A DNA stretch of 60,959 bases from an uncultured Carboxylicivirga sp. (GCA_947491945.1 CANLLN010000028.1:1-60959); one strand, 5' to 3'. Shown: positions 46,808-57,108, numbered from the stretch's first letter. The notes: generated by a model not told the origin, from the sequence alone. Made by a program: numbers and translations.

Positions 46808-47830
46808 ATGCTAGATAGAATCAATCAATTAGTTGAAGAAATTAAAGGCCTTGCAGCTTCATCGGCTGAAGAGGCCGAACAGTTGCGAATTAAATATTTA
46901 AGTAAAAAAGGTTTGGTTTCTCAGCTATTTGATGAGTTTAAAACCATTCCCAACGAGCAGAAGCGCGAAGTAGGCAAGGTGTTGAATGTATTGAAAACAC
47001 AGGCCATGGATAAGATCAATACCCTCAAGGAAGGTTTTGCTTCTGCAGGACAAGGCGAAGATGGCAACGACTTAACACTACCGGGCACCTCCTTTGCACT
47101 GGGTAGCCGCCACCCCCTTTCCATCGTTAAGAATGAGATTGTAGATATTTTTGCTCGTCTGGGCTTCACCGTAGCCGATGGGCCGGAAATTGAGGATGAT
47201 CACCACGTATTTGAAGCGTTGAACTTTCCGCCCGAACACCCGGCACGCGATATGCAGGATACTTTTTTTATTGCCACCAACCCCGATGTGTTGCTGCGTA
47301 CGCACACCTCGTCGGTACAGGTTCGTGTAATGGAAAAGCAACAGCCTCCTATTCGGGCTATCTTCCCGGGACGCGTATTTCGTAACGAAGCCATCTCGGC
47401 ACGTGCCCACTGTATCTTTCATCAGGTAGAAGGGCTATATATTGATAAGAATGTATCTTTTGCCGACTTAAAACAAACACTATTATATTTCTCCAAAGAA
47501 TTATTCGGAGCGGACACCAAAATACGTCTTCGCCCTTCCTACTTCCCATTTACTGAGCCTTCGGCCGAAATGGATATTTCCTGCTCGCTGTGTGGTGGCA
47601 AGGGCTGTAATGTATGTAAATACACCGGATGGGTTGAAATACTAGGCTGCGGCATGGTAGATCCGGCCGTACTCGAAGCCAGTGGCATCGACAGTAATGA
47701 GTACACTGGTTTTGCCTTTGGTATGGGTATCGAGCGTATAACCATGCTTAAGTATCAGATTAAGGATATCCGCCTGTTCTTTGAAAATGATAAACGCTTC
47801 CTTGACCAGTTCAGGTCGGCAGGACAATAA
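46808..47830 (+). CDS. pheS: Phenylalanyl-tRNA synthetase alpha subunit
   Basis: This 340-residue class II synthetase subunit has an N-terminal coiled coil (1-85), then the catalytic core: HPLSIVKNEI, the motif 2 region IRAIFPGRVFRNEA, FHQVEGLYID, RPSYFPFTEPSAEMD, and motif 3 GFAFGMGIERITMLKY. Cys-rich CSLCGGKGCNVCKYTGW is a normal insert. It charges tRNA-Phe together with the beta subunit (pheT, not in this window). A strong terminator follows. Confidence 0.97.
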   Translation: MLDRINQLVEEIKGLAASSAEEAEQLRIKYLSKKGLVSQLFDEFKTIPNEQKREVGKVLNVLKTQAMDKINTLKEGFASAGQGEDGNDLTLPGTSFALGSRHPLSIVKNEIVDIFARLGFTVADGPEIEDDHHVFEALNFPPEHPARDMQDTFFIATNPDVLLRTHTSSVQVRVMEKQQPPIRAIFPGRVFRNEAISARAHCIFHQVEGLYIDKNVSFADLKQTLLYFSKELFGADTKIRLRPSYFPFTEPSAEMDISCSLCGGKGCNVCKYTGWVEILGCGMVDPAVLEASGIDSNEYTGFAFGMGIERITMLKYQIKDIRLFFENDKRFLDQFRSAGQ

Positions 47831-47848
47831 TAATATGGATGAATAAGA

Positions 47849-47878
47849 AAACCCCGTCTGATGCAGGCGGGGTTTTTT
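47849..47878 (+). terminator. pheS terminator
   Basis: AACCCCGTCTG pairs with CAGGCGGGGTT around ATG, followed by a T run (47873-47878). Confidence 0.85.
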
Positions 47879-47936
47879 GTTTGTTAAAAAGTCTTGATCT
47901 CTTTAATAAATTTGATGTTTTAAAACATTTTTTAAA

Positions 47937-48353
47937 CTAGTCAATCACCTTAATTTCGGTGGTAACAGGTATGGCCATTTTATACAAAGCCGAAACACCG
48001 CAGTACTTTTCTTCCGATAAACTAACAGCCTTTTCCAGTTTATCCATGGGCAGATTTTTTCCTTTAAACTCATAAATCACATGCATGCTCTTATAGTACT
48101 TAGGATGTTCTTCGGTTAGATCACCCTCTACAATAATTTGAATATCTTCTACTTCTACACGCATCTTTTTAAGAATAGAGACCACATCCATACCCGTACA
48201 ACCTGCAAGAGCTGTTAACATAAGCACTTTGGGTCGTGGCCCTTTGTCCTCGCCGCCGTTATCTGTTCCGGCATCTAATGTAAGTTTATGACCAAATAAT
48301 TCGGTCTCCCACGACATGTTTCCTGTCCATTTAATCGATGTTGATGTTTTCAT
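47937..48353 (-). CDS. OsmC/Ohr-family protein
   Basis: This 138-residue OsmC-like protein has the two redox Cys: one in LAGCTGMDVVSILKK and one in KYCGVSALYKMAIPV. OsmC proteins reduce organic peroxides using a thiol donor, though many of this shorter type are uncharacterised. It is divergent from the Crp/Fnr gene; a shared regulatory region is possible. Confidence 0.88.
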   Translation of the reverse strand: MKTSTSIKWTGNMSWETELFGHKLTLDAGTDNGGEDKGPRPKVLMLTALAGCTGMDVVSILKKMRVEVEDIQIIVEGDLTEEHPKYYKSMHVIYEFKGKNLPMDKLEKAVSLSEEKYCGVSALYKMAIPVTTEIKVID

Positions 48354-48403
48354 ATATCAATATATTTAGATGTTTTAAATAATGTAAATGCCATGCCTTT
48401 TTA

Positions 48404-48411
48404 TATCTTTG
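48404..48411 (+). promoter_or_regulatory. Bacteroidetes -7 element upstream of the Crp/Fnr gene (TATCTTTG)
   Basis: It matches TAnnTTTG, 54 bases upstream of the preferred ATG at 48466. Because the upstream in-frame ATG at 48388 would precede this element, the downstream start is favoured. Confidence 0.5.
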
Positions 48412-48465
48412 TTTTCAAATGATGACATTTATCACTTTTTTATTCATTCAGTTGTTAGTCAAGTT

Positions 48466-49173
48466 ATGAAAAATATTCAAAGTGTCCCTTTCAGCGATGA
48501 TGTAGATTTACTTTCATACGAAATTTTTAGCGGTTTAACCGAAGAACAGTTGGACATGTTAACGCAGTCGATGAGCTGCACCCTCCACAAACGTGGTAAC
48601 ATCCTGTATCACGAAGGTAGCCGAATAAACGGAGCCTACATCGTGATTAAGGGAATTTTGAAAATATACAAAACAGGTTTTGATGGTAAAGAGCAGATTA
48701 TACGCTTTGCCAAAGACGGCGATTTAATCGGTTTCCGATCAGTAGTAAGTGATGAATTGGCATGTACTACAGCCAAAGTGGTAAACGATGCTGTGCTGTG
48801 TTACTTGCCGGCTGACGTAGTTACCAGCCTAATAAAAGTAAACCCTGAGTTTGCCATGTCATTAATGAAACTGACTTGTCGTGAACTGGGTGAATCCAAT
48901 AAGTTTTTGACCGATATTGCTCAAAAAACCGTGCGCGAACGCTTGGCAGAAGTACTACTGCTGCTGATGGATACCTTTGATCTGGACGAAGACAGCACCC
49001 TTCAGATTTCGCTAACGCGGGAGGAGCTGGCCAATATGGTAGGTACGGCAACTGAATCGGTTATAAGACTTCTGTCGGAGTTTAAATCCGATAAGCTAAT
49101 TGAACTGAACGGACGCAAGATTAAGCTTATTAACATACCTAAGCTCATTAAAATTGGTAATGTGTATATCTAA
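48466..49173 (+). CDS. Crp/Fnr-family transcription regulator
   Basis: This is a 235-residue protein from the ATG at 48466 (MKNIQSVPF). The N-terminal cyclic-nucleotide-type sensor domain (about 20-135) has GNILYHEGSRINGAYIVIKGILK and a LIGFRSV segment. The C-terminal HTH domain (about 155-225) has SLTREELANMVGTATESVIRLLSEFKSD. No FeS-type Cys cluster as in FNR is seen, so the effector is unknown. Divergent from osmC-like, and may regulate it (inference). A terminator follows. Confidence 0.88.
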   Translation: MKNIQSVPFSDDVDLLSYEIFSGLTEEQLDMLTQSMSCTLHKRGNILYHEGSRINGAYIVIKGILKIYKTGFDGKEQIIRFAKDGDLIGFRSVVSDELACTTAKVVNDAVLCYLPADVVTSLIKVNPEFAMSLMKLTCRELGESNKFLTDIAQKTVRERLAEVLLLLMDTFDLDEDSTLQISLTREELANMVGTATESVIRLLSEFKSDKLIELNGRKIKLINIPKLIKIGNVYI

Positions 49174-49199
49174 ACATCATCACCCAAAGATCATACAAG

Positions 49200-49229
49200 C
49201 GCCTGCGTTAACTTCAACGCGGGCGTTTT
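49200..49229 (+). terminator. Terminator after the Crp/Fnr gene
   Basis: CGCCTGCGTT pairs with AACGCGGGCG (one G-T) around a short loop, followed by TTTT. Confidence 0.7.
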
Positions 49230-49283
49230 GCTTATCAAGTGTGGCAATAACGTATAAAGCTTGTGTTATTAACAAAGGCGGCT

Positions 49284-49291
49284 TAAATTTG
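49284..49291 (+). promoter_or_regulatory. Bacteroidetes promoter of ispD (TAAATTTG with upstream TTG)
   Basis: TAAATTTG matches TAnnTTTG; a TTGTG at 49261-49265 stands about 19 bases upstream at the -33 position. The ATG of ispD is 43 bases downstream. Confidence 0.55.
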
Positions 49292-49333
49292 AAGCAGGGA
49301 GAAAAGTAAAAAAACGATTGACCCAATGGACGC

Positions 49334-50056
49334 ATGACAAACTACGCTATTATTGTTGCCGGTGGCAGCGGCACACGCATGGGAAGCTCCATTCCCAAGC
49401 AATTTCTGGAAATAAAGGGGCTGCCTGTATTAATGCACACCATAAGTGCTTTTCATCTATTTGATAAACAATTACAACTGATATTAGTACTTCCGGAAGA
49501 CCAGATTCGCTATTGGCAGGAACTTTGTCAAAAGCATCAGTTTACCATTCCACATGCGATTACGCAAGGTGGTGCAACCCGCTTCGAAAGTGTAAAAAAT
49601 GGTCTGGCTCTTGTACAAACGCCGGCCTTAATCGGCATTCACGATGGAGTACGGCCATTTGTATCACCCGATACTCTAAGACGCTGTTACCATCATGCAA
49701 AAGCGTTGGGCAATGCCATCCCGGTGCTCGATGCCTTTGAATCGATACGACAAATAAAAGGAGGAAAGAGCAAAGCGCTGGATCGCTCTACGATCAAGTT
49801 AGTACAAACACCGCAGGTCTTTCATTCCGACTCTCTTATGCCGGCCTACGAACAAACCTACACTCCTCTGTTTACCGATGATGCCTCGGTGGTGGAAGCC
49901 TACGGAAAAACCATTCATCTGGTAGCCGGTAACCGCGAGAACATTAAAATAACCACACCCTTCGATTTGGTATTAGCCGAAACCTTTATTCAGGCAGGTT
50001 TTAATCGATGCGAGGAGTCCGATGATGAAACGCTTCCTGATACAACAGACTCATAA
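49334..50056 (+). CDS. ispD: 2-C-methyl-D-erythritol 4-phosphate cytidylyltransferase
   Basis: This 240-residue enzyme of the MEP isoprenoid pathway forms CDP-methylerythritol. The CTP-binding loop AGGSGTRMGSSIPKQF is at 9-24, DGVRPFV near 110, and the TPQVFHSD and FTDDASVVEAYG blocks follow. The acidic C-terminal tail (ESDDETLPDTTDS) is longer than usual. MEP-pathway products feed the polyprenyl synthase encoded elsewhere in this window. A terminator lies between it and ahcY. Confidence 0.95.
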   Translation: MTNYAIIVAGGSGTRMGSSIPKQFLEIKGLPVLMHTISAFHLFDKQLQLILVLPEDQIRYWQELCQKHQFTIPHAITQGGATRFESVKNGLALVQTPALIGIHDGVRPFVSPDTLRRCYHHAKALGNAIPVLDAFESIRQIKGGKSKALDRSTIKLVQTPQVFHSDSLMPAYEQTYTPLFTDDASVVEAYGKTIHLVAGNRENIKITTPFDLVLAETFIQAGFNRCEESDDETLPDTTDS

Positions 50057-50147
50057 AATTAGGTAGAAACGAACACAAAAGTAATCAGCCACCATTAAAG
50101 GAAAACTTATTCAAAATTCGAAACTTTGGATAGGCGATGATTGTAAA

Positions 50148-50182
50148 ATAAAAGGCCATCTCGCATGAGACGGCCTTTATAT
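50148..50182. terminator. Bidirectional terminator between ispD and ahcY
   Basis: AAAGGCC-TCTC and GAGA-GGCCTTT pair around GCAT with one A-C mismatch. A-rich and T-rich flanks allow termination from both converging genes. Confidence 0.75.
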
Positions 50183-50200
50183 ATTTCTTAATATCACTAA

Positions 50201-51604
50201 TTAATAGCGATAGTGCTCAGGCTTATATGGTCCATCAGGACTGATACCGATATAGGCCGCCTGCTCGTCCGTTAAGCGGGTTAGTTTAACGCCCAATTGC
50301 GCCAGGTGCAAACGTGCTACCTCTTCATCAAGATGCTTAGGAAGCGTGTAAACGCCCACTTCATAATTGTTTTTCCATATCTCAATCTGCGCCAGCGTCT
50401 GGTTAGTAAATGAGTTGCTCATTACAAAGCTTGGGTGACCAGTAGCATTACCCAGGTTCACCAAGCGACCGCGCGACAAGAGGATGATACTGTGTCCATC
50501 AGGAAAACGGAACTTATCCACCTGTGGCTTGATGTTAATTTCTTCGATACCGGGATATTTCTCCAGCTTCTCAACCTGTATTTCATTATCGAAATGGCCA
50601 ATGTTACAAACAATGGTCTGATCTTTCATGGCGGCCATATGATCAACCGTAATCACATCCTTGTTACCGGTTGTGGTCACCACAATATTCACTTCAGGTA
50701 AGGCCTCTTCAACAGTGGTTACCTCATAACCTTCCATGGCCGCTTGTAGGGCACAAATCGGATCAATCTCGGTAACAAGCACACGAGCACCAAAACCACG
50801 CATACTCTGCGCACAACCTTTACCCACATCGCCATAACCACACACCAAAACGGTTTTTCCGGCCACCATCACATCGGTGCCACGCTTAATACCATCCGCC
50901 AGGCTTTCGCGACAGCCATACAGGTTATCAAACTTCGATTTAGTAACTGAGTCATTCACATTAATGGCCGGGAATAACAACTCACCACGTTCCATCATCT
51001 GGTATAAACGATGCACACCGGTGGTGGTTTCCTCACTCACCCCTTTAATGCCATCAGCTACGTTTTTCCAACGTTGCGGGTCTTCATTGAAAGTGCGCTT
51101 CACCAAGGCCATCAGCTCACGGAAGTCTTCCCCTTCGCCACTGTAGTCAGCCTCCAGAATAGCTGGATTACTCAACGCCTCTACTCCTTTATGAATCATC
51201 AGGGTGGCATCACCACCATCATCAACAATCATATGCGGCCCCAAGCCATCACCATAATTCAGTGCTTTTTCGGTACACCACCAATATTCTTCCAGGCTTT
51301 CACCTTTCCAGGCAAAAACAGGTACACCGGCGGCAGCAATAGCAGCAGCAGCATGATCCTGTGTGCTGTATATATTACAACTACACCAACGCACATCGGC
51401 ACCCAGCTCAACGAGGGTCTCAATAAGCACTGCCGTTTGAATGGTCATGTGTAATGAACCCATTACGCGAGCTCCTTTTAAAGGTTTCTCATCACCATAC
51501 TTAGCCCGAATGGCCATTAATCCGGGCATTTCCTTTTCCGCTATTTCAATCTCTTTTCTTCCGTAATCAGCCAGGCTCAGGTCAGCCACTTTGTAATCTG
51601 CCAT
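50201..51604 (-). CDS. ahcY: Adenosylhomocysteinase
   Basis: This 467-residue SAH hydrolase splits S-adenosylhomocysteine into adenosine and homocysteine, removing the product of methylation by enzymes such as CheR. It has [16 protein letters not shown] near the start, [15 protein letters not shown], the NAD loop [12 protein letters not shown], and the C-terminal [12 protein letters not shown] that completes the neighbouring active site in the tetramer. Homocysteine feeds MetH. The gene is divergent from nothing and preceded by a -7 box at 51650-51657. Confidence 0.97.
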   Translation of the reverse strand: MADYKVADLSLADYGRKEIEIAEKEMPGLMAIRAKYGDEKPLKGARVMGSLHMTIQTAVLIETLVELGADVRWCSCNIYSTQDHAAAAIAAAGVPVFAWKGESLEEYWWCTEKALNYGDGLGPHMIVDDGGDATLMIHKGVEALSNPAILEADYSGEGEDFRELMALVKRTFNEDPQRWKNVADGIKGVSEETTTGVHRLYQMMERGELLFPAINVNDSVTKSKFDNLYGCRESLADGIKRGTDVMVAGKTVLVCGYGDVGKGCAQSMRGFGARVLVTEIDPICALQAAMEGYEVTTVEEALPEVNIVVTTTGNKDVITVDHMAAMKDQTIVCNIGHFDNEIQVEKLEKYPGIEEINIKPQVDKFRFPDGHSIILLSRGRLVNLGNATGHPSFVMSNSFTNQTLAQIEIWKNNYEVGVYTLPKHLDEEVARLHLAQLGVKLTRLTDEQAAYIGISPDGPYKPEHYRY

Positions 51605-51649
51605 AACAGTTATTTATTTTTTTAATGTTGTCATAATCAAAAATGACTA

Positions 51650-51657
51650 CAAAAGTA
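51650..51657 (-). promoter_or_regulatory. Bacteroidetes -7 element of ahcY (TACTTTTG on the minus strand)
   Basis: It matches TAnnTTTG, 45 bases upstream of the ahcY ATG. Confidence 0.5.
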
Positions 51658-51869
51658 GTAAAAAATGTTAGAAAAAGCTGATTGCCAATCGCTACTCGCA
51701 GGGCAAACAAATCTAAGGATTGAATCCCTTCAGAATTCAAAAACACGGTTTTGATATGCCCCGGATATCATCCAGAGCTATTTAAGTGAAACCCCATTCG
51801 TGGTTTTTAATACAATAATCCTGAAAGGAATTAATATAAATCGCCCTGCCATAATAATGCGCAGAACCC

Positions 51870-52736
51870 TTACTGCCGCTTTAGCTTCCAACGGCGGTGA
51901 CTCCACAACCAGGTGGAAGGCGACTGTTCAATACTTTTTTCAAGATGCTTCGAGTAGCTCTCGGAGATGGCCTCCACAGTAGTTTCTTCGATGGGATGCA
52001 GGTTAATGCAGTATTTTCCCCGCTTTTTCTTTTCGATAAAAGAATACAGGATAGTTTGATCAAACTTAAGGGCCAGACGGGCACTACCTGAGTAAAATGC
52101 CGTTTCCTGATTTAAAAATTGCGTCCAGTAGAAAGTACTCTTCACACGCGGGCACTGATCGCCAATGAGAACGAATAGCTCGGGCCTTTCGCTGTTTTTA
52201 GACTGTGCAATGTATCGATGTGCCTTATCGGAGGGTATGCAATGTACGCCAAAACGAGAGCGTATGGTTTTGAGCAGCTTATCGAAATAAGCATTACTAA
52301 GCGGCTGATAAATAGCATGTACCTTATAGCGCGTAAGTAAGGGCAGCACTAGTAACCACTCCCAGTTACCCTGATGCGCGGCATATACAATCACATTTTT
52401 TCCCTGCTTATGCAAGTCATCCAGTAGAGCCGGATTGGCCAAGGATATTTTTGAGGTAATCTTTTTAGGTGATATGGTAAGCCCTTTAACCGTCTCAACC
52501 ATAATATCGCAAATATGACGATAATAATCTTTGGCGATGGAATAGGTGTTTTTTTCTTTGAACGAGTTGTTCAGATTTTGTGCCACCACACTGCGGCGAT
52601 ACTTAAATACACGAAATAGCAGAAAAGAAAGAATATCTGACATCCGGTACAAAATGATGAAGGGGAGTGCCGATAAAAAATAAAATGGCGCAAATTTAAA
52701 ATTTGGCAGCTGCAACGATAAAATTCTTGTTTTCAA
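51870..52736 (-). CDS. LpxL/HtrB-type lipid A acyltransferase-like protein
   Basis: This 288-residue membrane-anchored acyltransferase has the acyltransferase HX4E motif in YAAHQGNWEW, an early hydrophobic segment, and YRRSVVAQNLNNSF. It probably adds a secondary acyl chain to lipid A, as in Bacteroidota homologues. The start is a TTG at 52736; no ATG gives the complete N-terminal helix, since the next ATG (32 codons in) would remove it. The frame is closed by a stop six codons before the TTG. Confidence 0.75.
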   Translation of the reverse strand: MKTRILSLQLPNFKFAPFYFLSALPFIILYRMSDILSFLLFRVFKYRRSVVAQNLNNSFKEKNTYSIAKDYYRHICDIMVETVKGLTISPKKITSKISLANPALLDDLHKQGKNVIVYAAHQGNWEWLLVLPLLTRYKVHAIYQPLSNAYFDKLLKTIRSRFGVHCIPSDKAHRYIAQSKNSERPELFVLIGDQCPRVKSTFYWTQFLNQETAFYSGSARLALKFDQTILYSFIEKKKRGKYCINLHPIEETTVEAISESYSKHLEKSIEQSPSTWLWSHRRWKLKRQ

Positions 52737-53158
52737 AGTAATGTTCTTTCATGCGGTTAATAACTCACAACAAACCACTCAAACCTTTCACTAAGGCTTC
52801 AATAATTCATACAGTTGTAGTAATGGCAGTTGTTTTTTGTCTTTGCCGTGTTACGCAAAGTGCTGTGAAATGTTGCTACTAACAGGCTCTTTTTCTTTAT
52901 CATGATGAAAATCATTGAAACAGCGCCCTTCTTTGATCATCTATCTCAATAGACATGCTAGCAAGCTAAATTGACATTTAAAAAGGCTAAAAATGGAATA
53001 TTACCAAGAATTATTCTTCCTGCCTCAATTCTTTGGCAATGAGCCAAATTTATTTTCCAAACACTTATGATAGTGTCCCGGCTCTTGCTCTAAAAGCAAA
53101 GGCCGGGGGTAAGCTATCTATAGGTGAGTTGCACCTTCCTTAGAAATCGAAAATTTTA
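52737..53158. other. 422-base gap without a supported gene
   Basis: Only short unsupported frames are present. Two hairpins stand out: TTTGGC/GCCAAA at 53032-53048, followed by a T-rich stretch, and CCCGGC...TTGCT/AGCAA...GCCGGG at 53077-53107. Neither is placed as a clear terminator of a flanking gene. Confidence 0.4.
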
Positions 53159-53881
53159 CTAATTCCCAAAGAGCCATTCCATCACAATGGTCTCGCGCAA
53201 CTCTTGCTCTTTGGGGTTTAATTCAACACCGGCAAAATTTCGCGCGCCGCTGCTCACCATTCTATCGCTTTCCTGATCGGCCTTGTAAAAAAGCGGTTGA
53301 GGCGTGTTACCCGGATTGCCATAATGGATGGCGGCCACTTTCATGATCTTAACATTGGCAGCCTGTGCAATGGTTTCTGCTTTTTGCTGAGCATCTGCCA
53401 CGGCCAGGGCGATTACCTTCTGCTGTAGACGATCTTTCTGCTCATCACTAAAAGCAAAGGCTATGCGATAATTAACATTCAGATCATCACGATCAAGACT
53501 CTTTAGCAAGGATGCTGAAAACTTTTGCGTAAAGGTGTTTTTTACTTCCAATGCCAGATGGGCTATGTAACCTGTTTTCACCCTTTCATTCTTATGCCAC
53601 TCAAAGTTTTCATTTACTCTTATATGCTTTGATTTAACAAACTCCGGATCGATACCATTCTTCTTAAAAATGGTCTTAAGATGTTGCAAAGATTCCATAG
53701 CCCGGTTAAAACACACCTGATACAAACTATCTTTTACTGTTAAATCTACCGACACGATGATATCTTCGGGCACAGCTTTAATCTTCGCTGTTCCTTCAAC
53801 GCGCAGCTTATTATTTGTTTGGGCCATTAAAAAATTGGCGCCTAATAATAATACAAGACTGAGAGTTACTATTCTTCTCAT
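53159..53881 (-). CDS. SIMPL (DUF541) domain exported protein
   Basis: This 240-residue protein has a signal peptide (about 1-20, LLLGANFLMAQ), then the SIMPL domain: LRVEGTAKIKAVPEDIIVSVDLTV, TGYIAHLALEVKNTF, and VALAVADAQQKAETIAQAA. SIMPL proteins are envelope proteins of poorly known role. The C-terminus holds QELRETIVMEWLFGN. Preceded by a small gap and transcribed alone. Confidence 0.85.
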   Translation of the reverse strand: MRRIVTLSLVLLLGANFLMAQTNNKLRVEGTAKIKAVPEDIIVSVDLTVKDSLYQVCFNRAMESLQHLKTIFKKNGIDPEFVKSKHIRVNENFEWHKNERVKTGYIAHLALEVKNTFTQKFSASLLKSLDRDDLNVNYRIAFAFSDEQKDRLQQKVIALAVADAQQKAETIAQAANVKIMKVAAIHYGNPGNTPQPLFYKADQESDRMVSSGARNFAGVELNPKEQELRETIVMEWLFGN

Positions 53882-54065
53882 AATAAGTAATTTTAATTAA
53901 CACTGCTTTCTGCGATCACATTGGCTTTAGTATTGCAGCTGGCTTTCTATCAACTGCAGGGTGAATGACTAAGCCAATGCCTTCTGACCTTCTCCTCTAA
54001 TATTATGCCATAAGTTAAACTATTACACATAAGGAAGAGAGGCTGTATCAGTCAAAATACTATTA

Positions 54066-55115
54066 CTAACACTTTTTAGCCACAATAATATCGCGTTTAA
54101 TCGCCTTATCAACCTGATGTTCAAAGTTATCATAGGGCGCCTTATTCAACACTTTAAAACCTTCCTTTACAAACAAATCGGCCAATTTATTTTTGGGAGC
54201 CACAAAACTATTCCAGGCCAACACAATGGTGCCTCCTTTTTTCAACACGGTTTTCCATGCCGGGAGACACGACTGTATTAATTCAGAAGGATTACGGGTA
54301 CCTCCTGTGCTTTTATTGGCGCCTGCATTGCCATGTGCGATGCCATAAGGCAGATCGCCCACAATGATATTAAAGCAGTTCTTTTTGAAGTATTTATCTG
54401 CATTTTGAGCATTACCGCAAACAAGACCAAGGCGTTTACGCTCCGCCTTATCCTTAAACAACTCTTTATTGGCGGCATACTCGAAGGTGTGCATATAGAT
54501 AGCATCTCCCTTAGCTTTTCCATGCACCATACGTTTATCTGCCAGAAATTTGTAGCGCTCGTTCTGCAAATACTTTTTGAAAAATATTTGATTCTCGTGC
54601 ACCGATTTGGCCTCAATCTCAATACCAAAAGCATTGAACCCATAAACCGTGGCCTCATTCAGTGTTGTTCCTCTACCCGCAACAGGATCCAGCAGATTGA
54701 TGGATTCATCATAGTTGAAATCACTCGCCAGCAGAGCCACATTCACCATCATTTTGGTAAATAACTCATTGGTTTTACCGGCATATCGTTGAATGGTACT
54801 AATCTTATCATCGATGTACTTATCGCGCATCATGGCGATAGGAGCCAGGCCGTCATCGGCATGCAGGCCAAACTGATTAAAGATGGCGAAAGTAAAAGAC
54901 AGCCGGGAGAGAATAGCGATATCGGCAGTACTCAACTCATCATCGAGGGTAATGGTAATATAACGCACACCGCATACGTCTTCAAAATCAATCTTCTGAC
55001 ATCCCACACTTAATCTTTTCGCCGCCAGGCTCAGCTCGGCAACCGCAAGGCCGGCGGCTTCCTTATAATACACCCGGTTATGACCCGGATTCTGCAATAT
55101 CAAATACTTCATCAT
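54066..55115 (-). CDS. TRM11-like RNA methyltransferase
   Basis: This 349-residue SAM-dependent methyltransferase has an N-terminal region (about 1-110) resembling a THUMP-type part, then a Rossmann fold with SAM loop DPVAGRGTTLNEA near 150 and the catalytic motif VGDLPYGIAHG near 250. In related enzymes a [DN]PPY motif marks base N-methylation; here it reads DLPY, as in Trm11-type tRNA guanine-N2 methyltransferases (substrate inferred). The ATG follows a TATCTTTG promoter element (55120-55127) by four bases, suggesting leaderless translation. Confidence 0.75.
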   Translation of the reverse strand: MMKYLILQNPGHNRVYYKEAAGLAVAELSLAAKRLSVGCQKIDFEDVCGVRYITITLDDELSTADIAILSRLSFTFAIFNQFGLHADDGLAPIAMMRDKYIDDKISTIQRYAGKTNELFTKMMVNVALLASDFNYDESINLLDPVAGRGTTLNEATVYGFNAFGIEIEAKSVHENQIFFKKYLQNERYKFLADKRMVHGKAKGDAIYMHTFEYAANKELFKDKAERKRLGLVCGNAQNADKYFKKNCFNIIVGDLPYGIAHGNAGANKSTGGTRNPSELIQSCLPAWKTVLKKGGTIVLAWNSFVAPKNKLADLFVKEGFKVLNKAPYDNFEHQVDKAIKRDIIVAKKC

Positions 55116-55119
55116 AAGA

Positions 55120-55127
55120 CAAAGATA
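55120..55127 (-). promoter_or_regulatory. Bacteroidetes -7 element directly in front of the TRM11-like start
   Basis: TATCTTTG (minus strand) is followed by TCTT and the ATG, the same 4-base spacing as at 43274-43286. Confidence 0.5.
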
Positions 55128-55194
55128 GGGATAAATAGTCAGTAGTTATGAGTGAGGCGAACGGCCACACAAAGTATCGAGCTATAAAATACAA

Positions 55195-56997
55195 TCAATT
55201 ATAGAATTCCTTACCACTCCTTATTTTGAAATGACCCAGTACATTTTTAAGCTTTAATGATTGCTCATTCAATTCACTAACAGTGTACCTCATACGTTCA
55301 GAGGCAGCCGCATTTTGCTGTGTTATATGGTTCACTTCCTGAAGGCTTGTAGTAACTTGATTGATACCATTAGACTGCTCGTTACTGGAGGCAGAAATTT
55401 CTTCAATCAACGACGTATTTTGCTTCACGGTAGGTATTAGTTTAAACAGGCTATCGCTTGTTAAGGTTGAAACTTCAAGACTTTCATGTGCCATTGCAGT
55501 AATCTGCTGTGCTGCATCACGGGTATTCTCTGCCAGCTTTTTCACTTCCTGGGCAACCACAGCAAAGCCCCTTCCGTGGGCTCCGGCACGCGATGCTTCC
55601 ACCGATGCATTAAGCGCAAGTATATTGGTTTGATTGGCAATATCTGTTATGACACGTACTTTCTCGCTAATCATTCTAACGGTTTTAAATGAATCACCCG
55701 CTTTACTTTTTACCCTTTCAAGCTCAACACTGGCCTCTTTGGACGATTTAAAAGTATTCTGCGAGTTAAAAGAGTTTTGTTGCGCGTTGCAATTTATTTC
55801 TTCCATCGATGTAGCGATTTCTTCAAATGAGGATGCTTGGGTTAAAGCACCCTGTGCCAGCTCGCTTGAGGTAGTATCTAATGCAGTGCTGGTTTTATTA
55901 AGCTGCGCAACCACTGCGGATATTTCTTGCACTAAGGACTGAAGTGTGTCGACCATTATCACAAAAGTATATAACACGCCTTTGGGATTTTCTCTTATGT
56001 CCGGGTCAATATCCAGATTACCATTGACCACCTGCCGGGCGATTTCTGCCACCTGGTAGGGTTCAGCTCCCAACATTTGATGAACACCCCGAAGAATATA
56101 AATACTAAAAGCAATGACGAGAATGGCGCCAACCAGTATAAAAAGGATTATCCAATAGTTAATAACACGGTTACTAGCTGCAAGGGAATTAATAAGCAGG
56201 GTTTTAGAGCGCTCAATTATAGGCTCTACTGTGTTCACTTCGTATCTGAGCTCTCCCAGTAATCCACTTTTTTCGTTTAATCCCAAATCCGTTTGCTTGT
56301 CAACAACATTAATGAATGTTTTTTCATAGTTATCGAGCAATACCAACATTTCTTCTTTTGACTCGGGTCGGTGCTTCGATTTAGTGATCGCTAATCTGAA
56401 TTTTTCGAGATTATCCAGAAATTTACCCCGATACTTGAGGTCATGACGCAATAAAAAGTCTTTCTCATGCCGTCGGCTCATCAACATAAATACCATCAGG
56501 TGGTCATCGTTAAAGCGCTTAAGGGTTGATTCAATTTCATGAATAGCCTGACGCATTTGGCCAATCATACCATAATCTTTGAAGCCTTTTTGAAGTACAT
56601 TGTTTTTAATTTGGTAGAATATCGAATGGTAATTAGTTAAAGACTGATTGATGGAATCAACCATCAATCCCATTTTATTCTTTCGAATAAATGGGCTGTT
56701 TAATAAGTCAGTACAAATATTTTGCGCAGCTTTCATGTTGTCATTTAGTAAGCTGACATATTTACTTTCATGCGATGTATAAAATTTGGGATCGCGAACC
56801 GCGAGCGACAGAAAGTCCTTTTCATTAGTGCGCATCTGAAGCAGTAATGACTCCAGCTCGTAAATATAATTTTCAATGTTGTTATTCCGCTTTATACTTT
56901 TCAGCGCAAAGTGCCTGTATAAACCAATTCCACTGAAAGTTATAATGAGTATAAGGATGAGCAAAGTAAAGCGAAAACGCATTGTTCCTCGTTGCAT
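55195..56997 (-). CDS. Methyl-accepting chemotaxis protein (outside the main cluster)
   Basis: This 600-residue receptor has a membrane helix (about 9-27), a helical extracytoplasmic sensor (about 28-270), a second membrane helix (about 275-298), a HAMP region, and a signalling domain with tip [23 protein letters not shown]. The C-terminus (RSGKEFYN) lacks the CheR-type pentapeptide seen in the cluster MCP, so methylation would need assistance. It could use the CheA/CheW/CheR set at 10-24 kb (inference). The ligand is unknown. Confidence 0.93.
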   Translation of the reverse strand: MQRGTMRFRFTLLILILIITFSGIGLYRHFALKSIKRNNNIENYIYELESLLLQMRTNEKDFLSLAVRDPKFYTSHESKYVSLLNDNMKAAQNICTDLLNSPFIRKNKMGLMVDSINQSLTNYHSIFYQIKNNVLQKGFKDYGMIGQMRQAIHEIESTLKRFNDDHLMVFMLMSRRHEKDFLLRHDLKYRGKFLDNLEKFRLAITKSKHRPESKEEMLVLLDNYEKTFINVVDKQTDLGLNEKSGLLGELRYEVNTVEPIIERSKTLLINSLAASNRVINYWIILFILVGAILVIAFSIYILRGVHQMLGAEPYQVAEIARQVVNGNLDIDPDIRENPKGVLYTFVIMVDTLQSLVQEISAVVAQLNKTSTALDTTSSELAQGALTQASSFEEIATSMEEINCNAQQNSFNSQNTFKSSKEASVELERVKSKAGDSFKTVRMISEKVRVITDIANQTNILALNASVEASRAGAHGRGFAVVAQEVKKLAENTRDAAQQITAMAHESLEVSTLTSDSLFKLIPTVKQNTSLIEEISASSNEQSNGINQVTTSLQEVNHITQQNAAASERMRYTVSELNEQSLKLKNVLGHFKIRSGKEFYN

Positions 56998-57035
56998 GAT
57001 GTTAAGTTATTTGGTTTGATCCCCAACAGTTGCAA

Positions 57036-57043
57036 CAAAGATA
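57036..57043 (-). promoter_or_regulatory. Bacteroidetes -7 element of the second MCP (TATCTTTG on the minus strand)
   Basis: It matches TAnnTTTG, 38 bases upstream of the MCP ATG at 56997. Confidence 0.5.
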
Positions 57044-57108
57044 GGGTCGTGCAGCACGGCTGCGCTAAGTTCAATATTAAGTAATCGTTAATTGTCAGTG
57101 TGAAATAT

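Noticed and set aside
52993-53070. 25-codon frame beginning MEYYQELFF
   Set aside because: Too short, no family resemblance and no promoter; judged chance.
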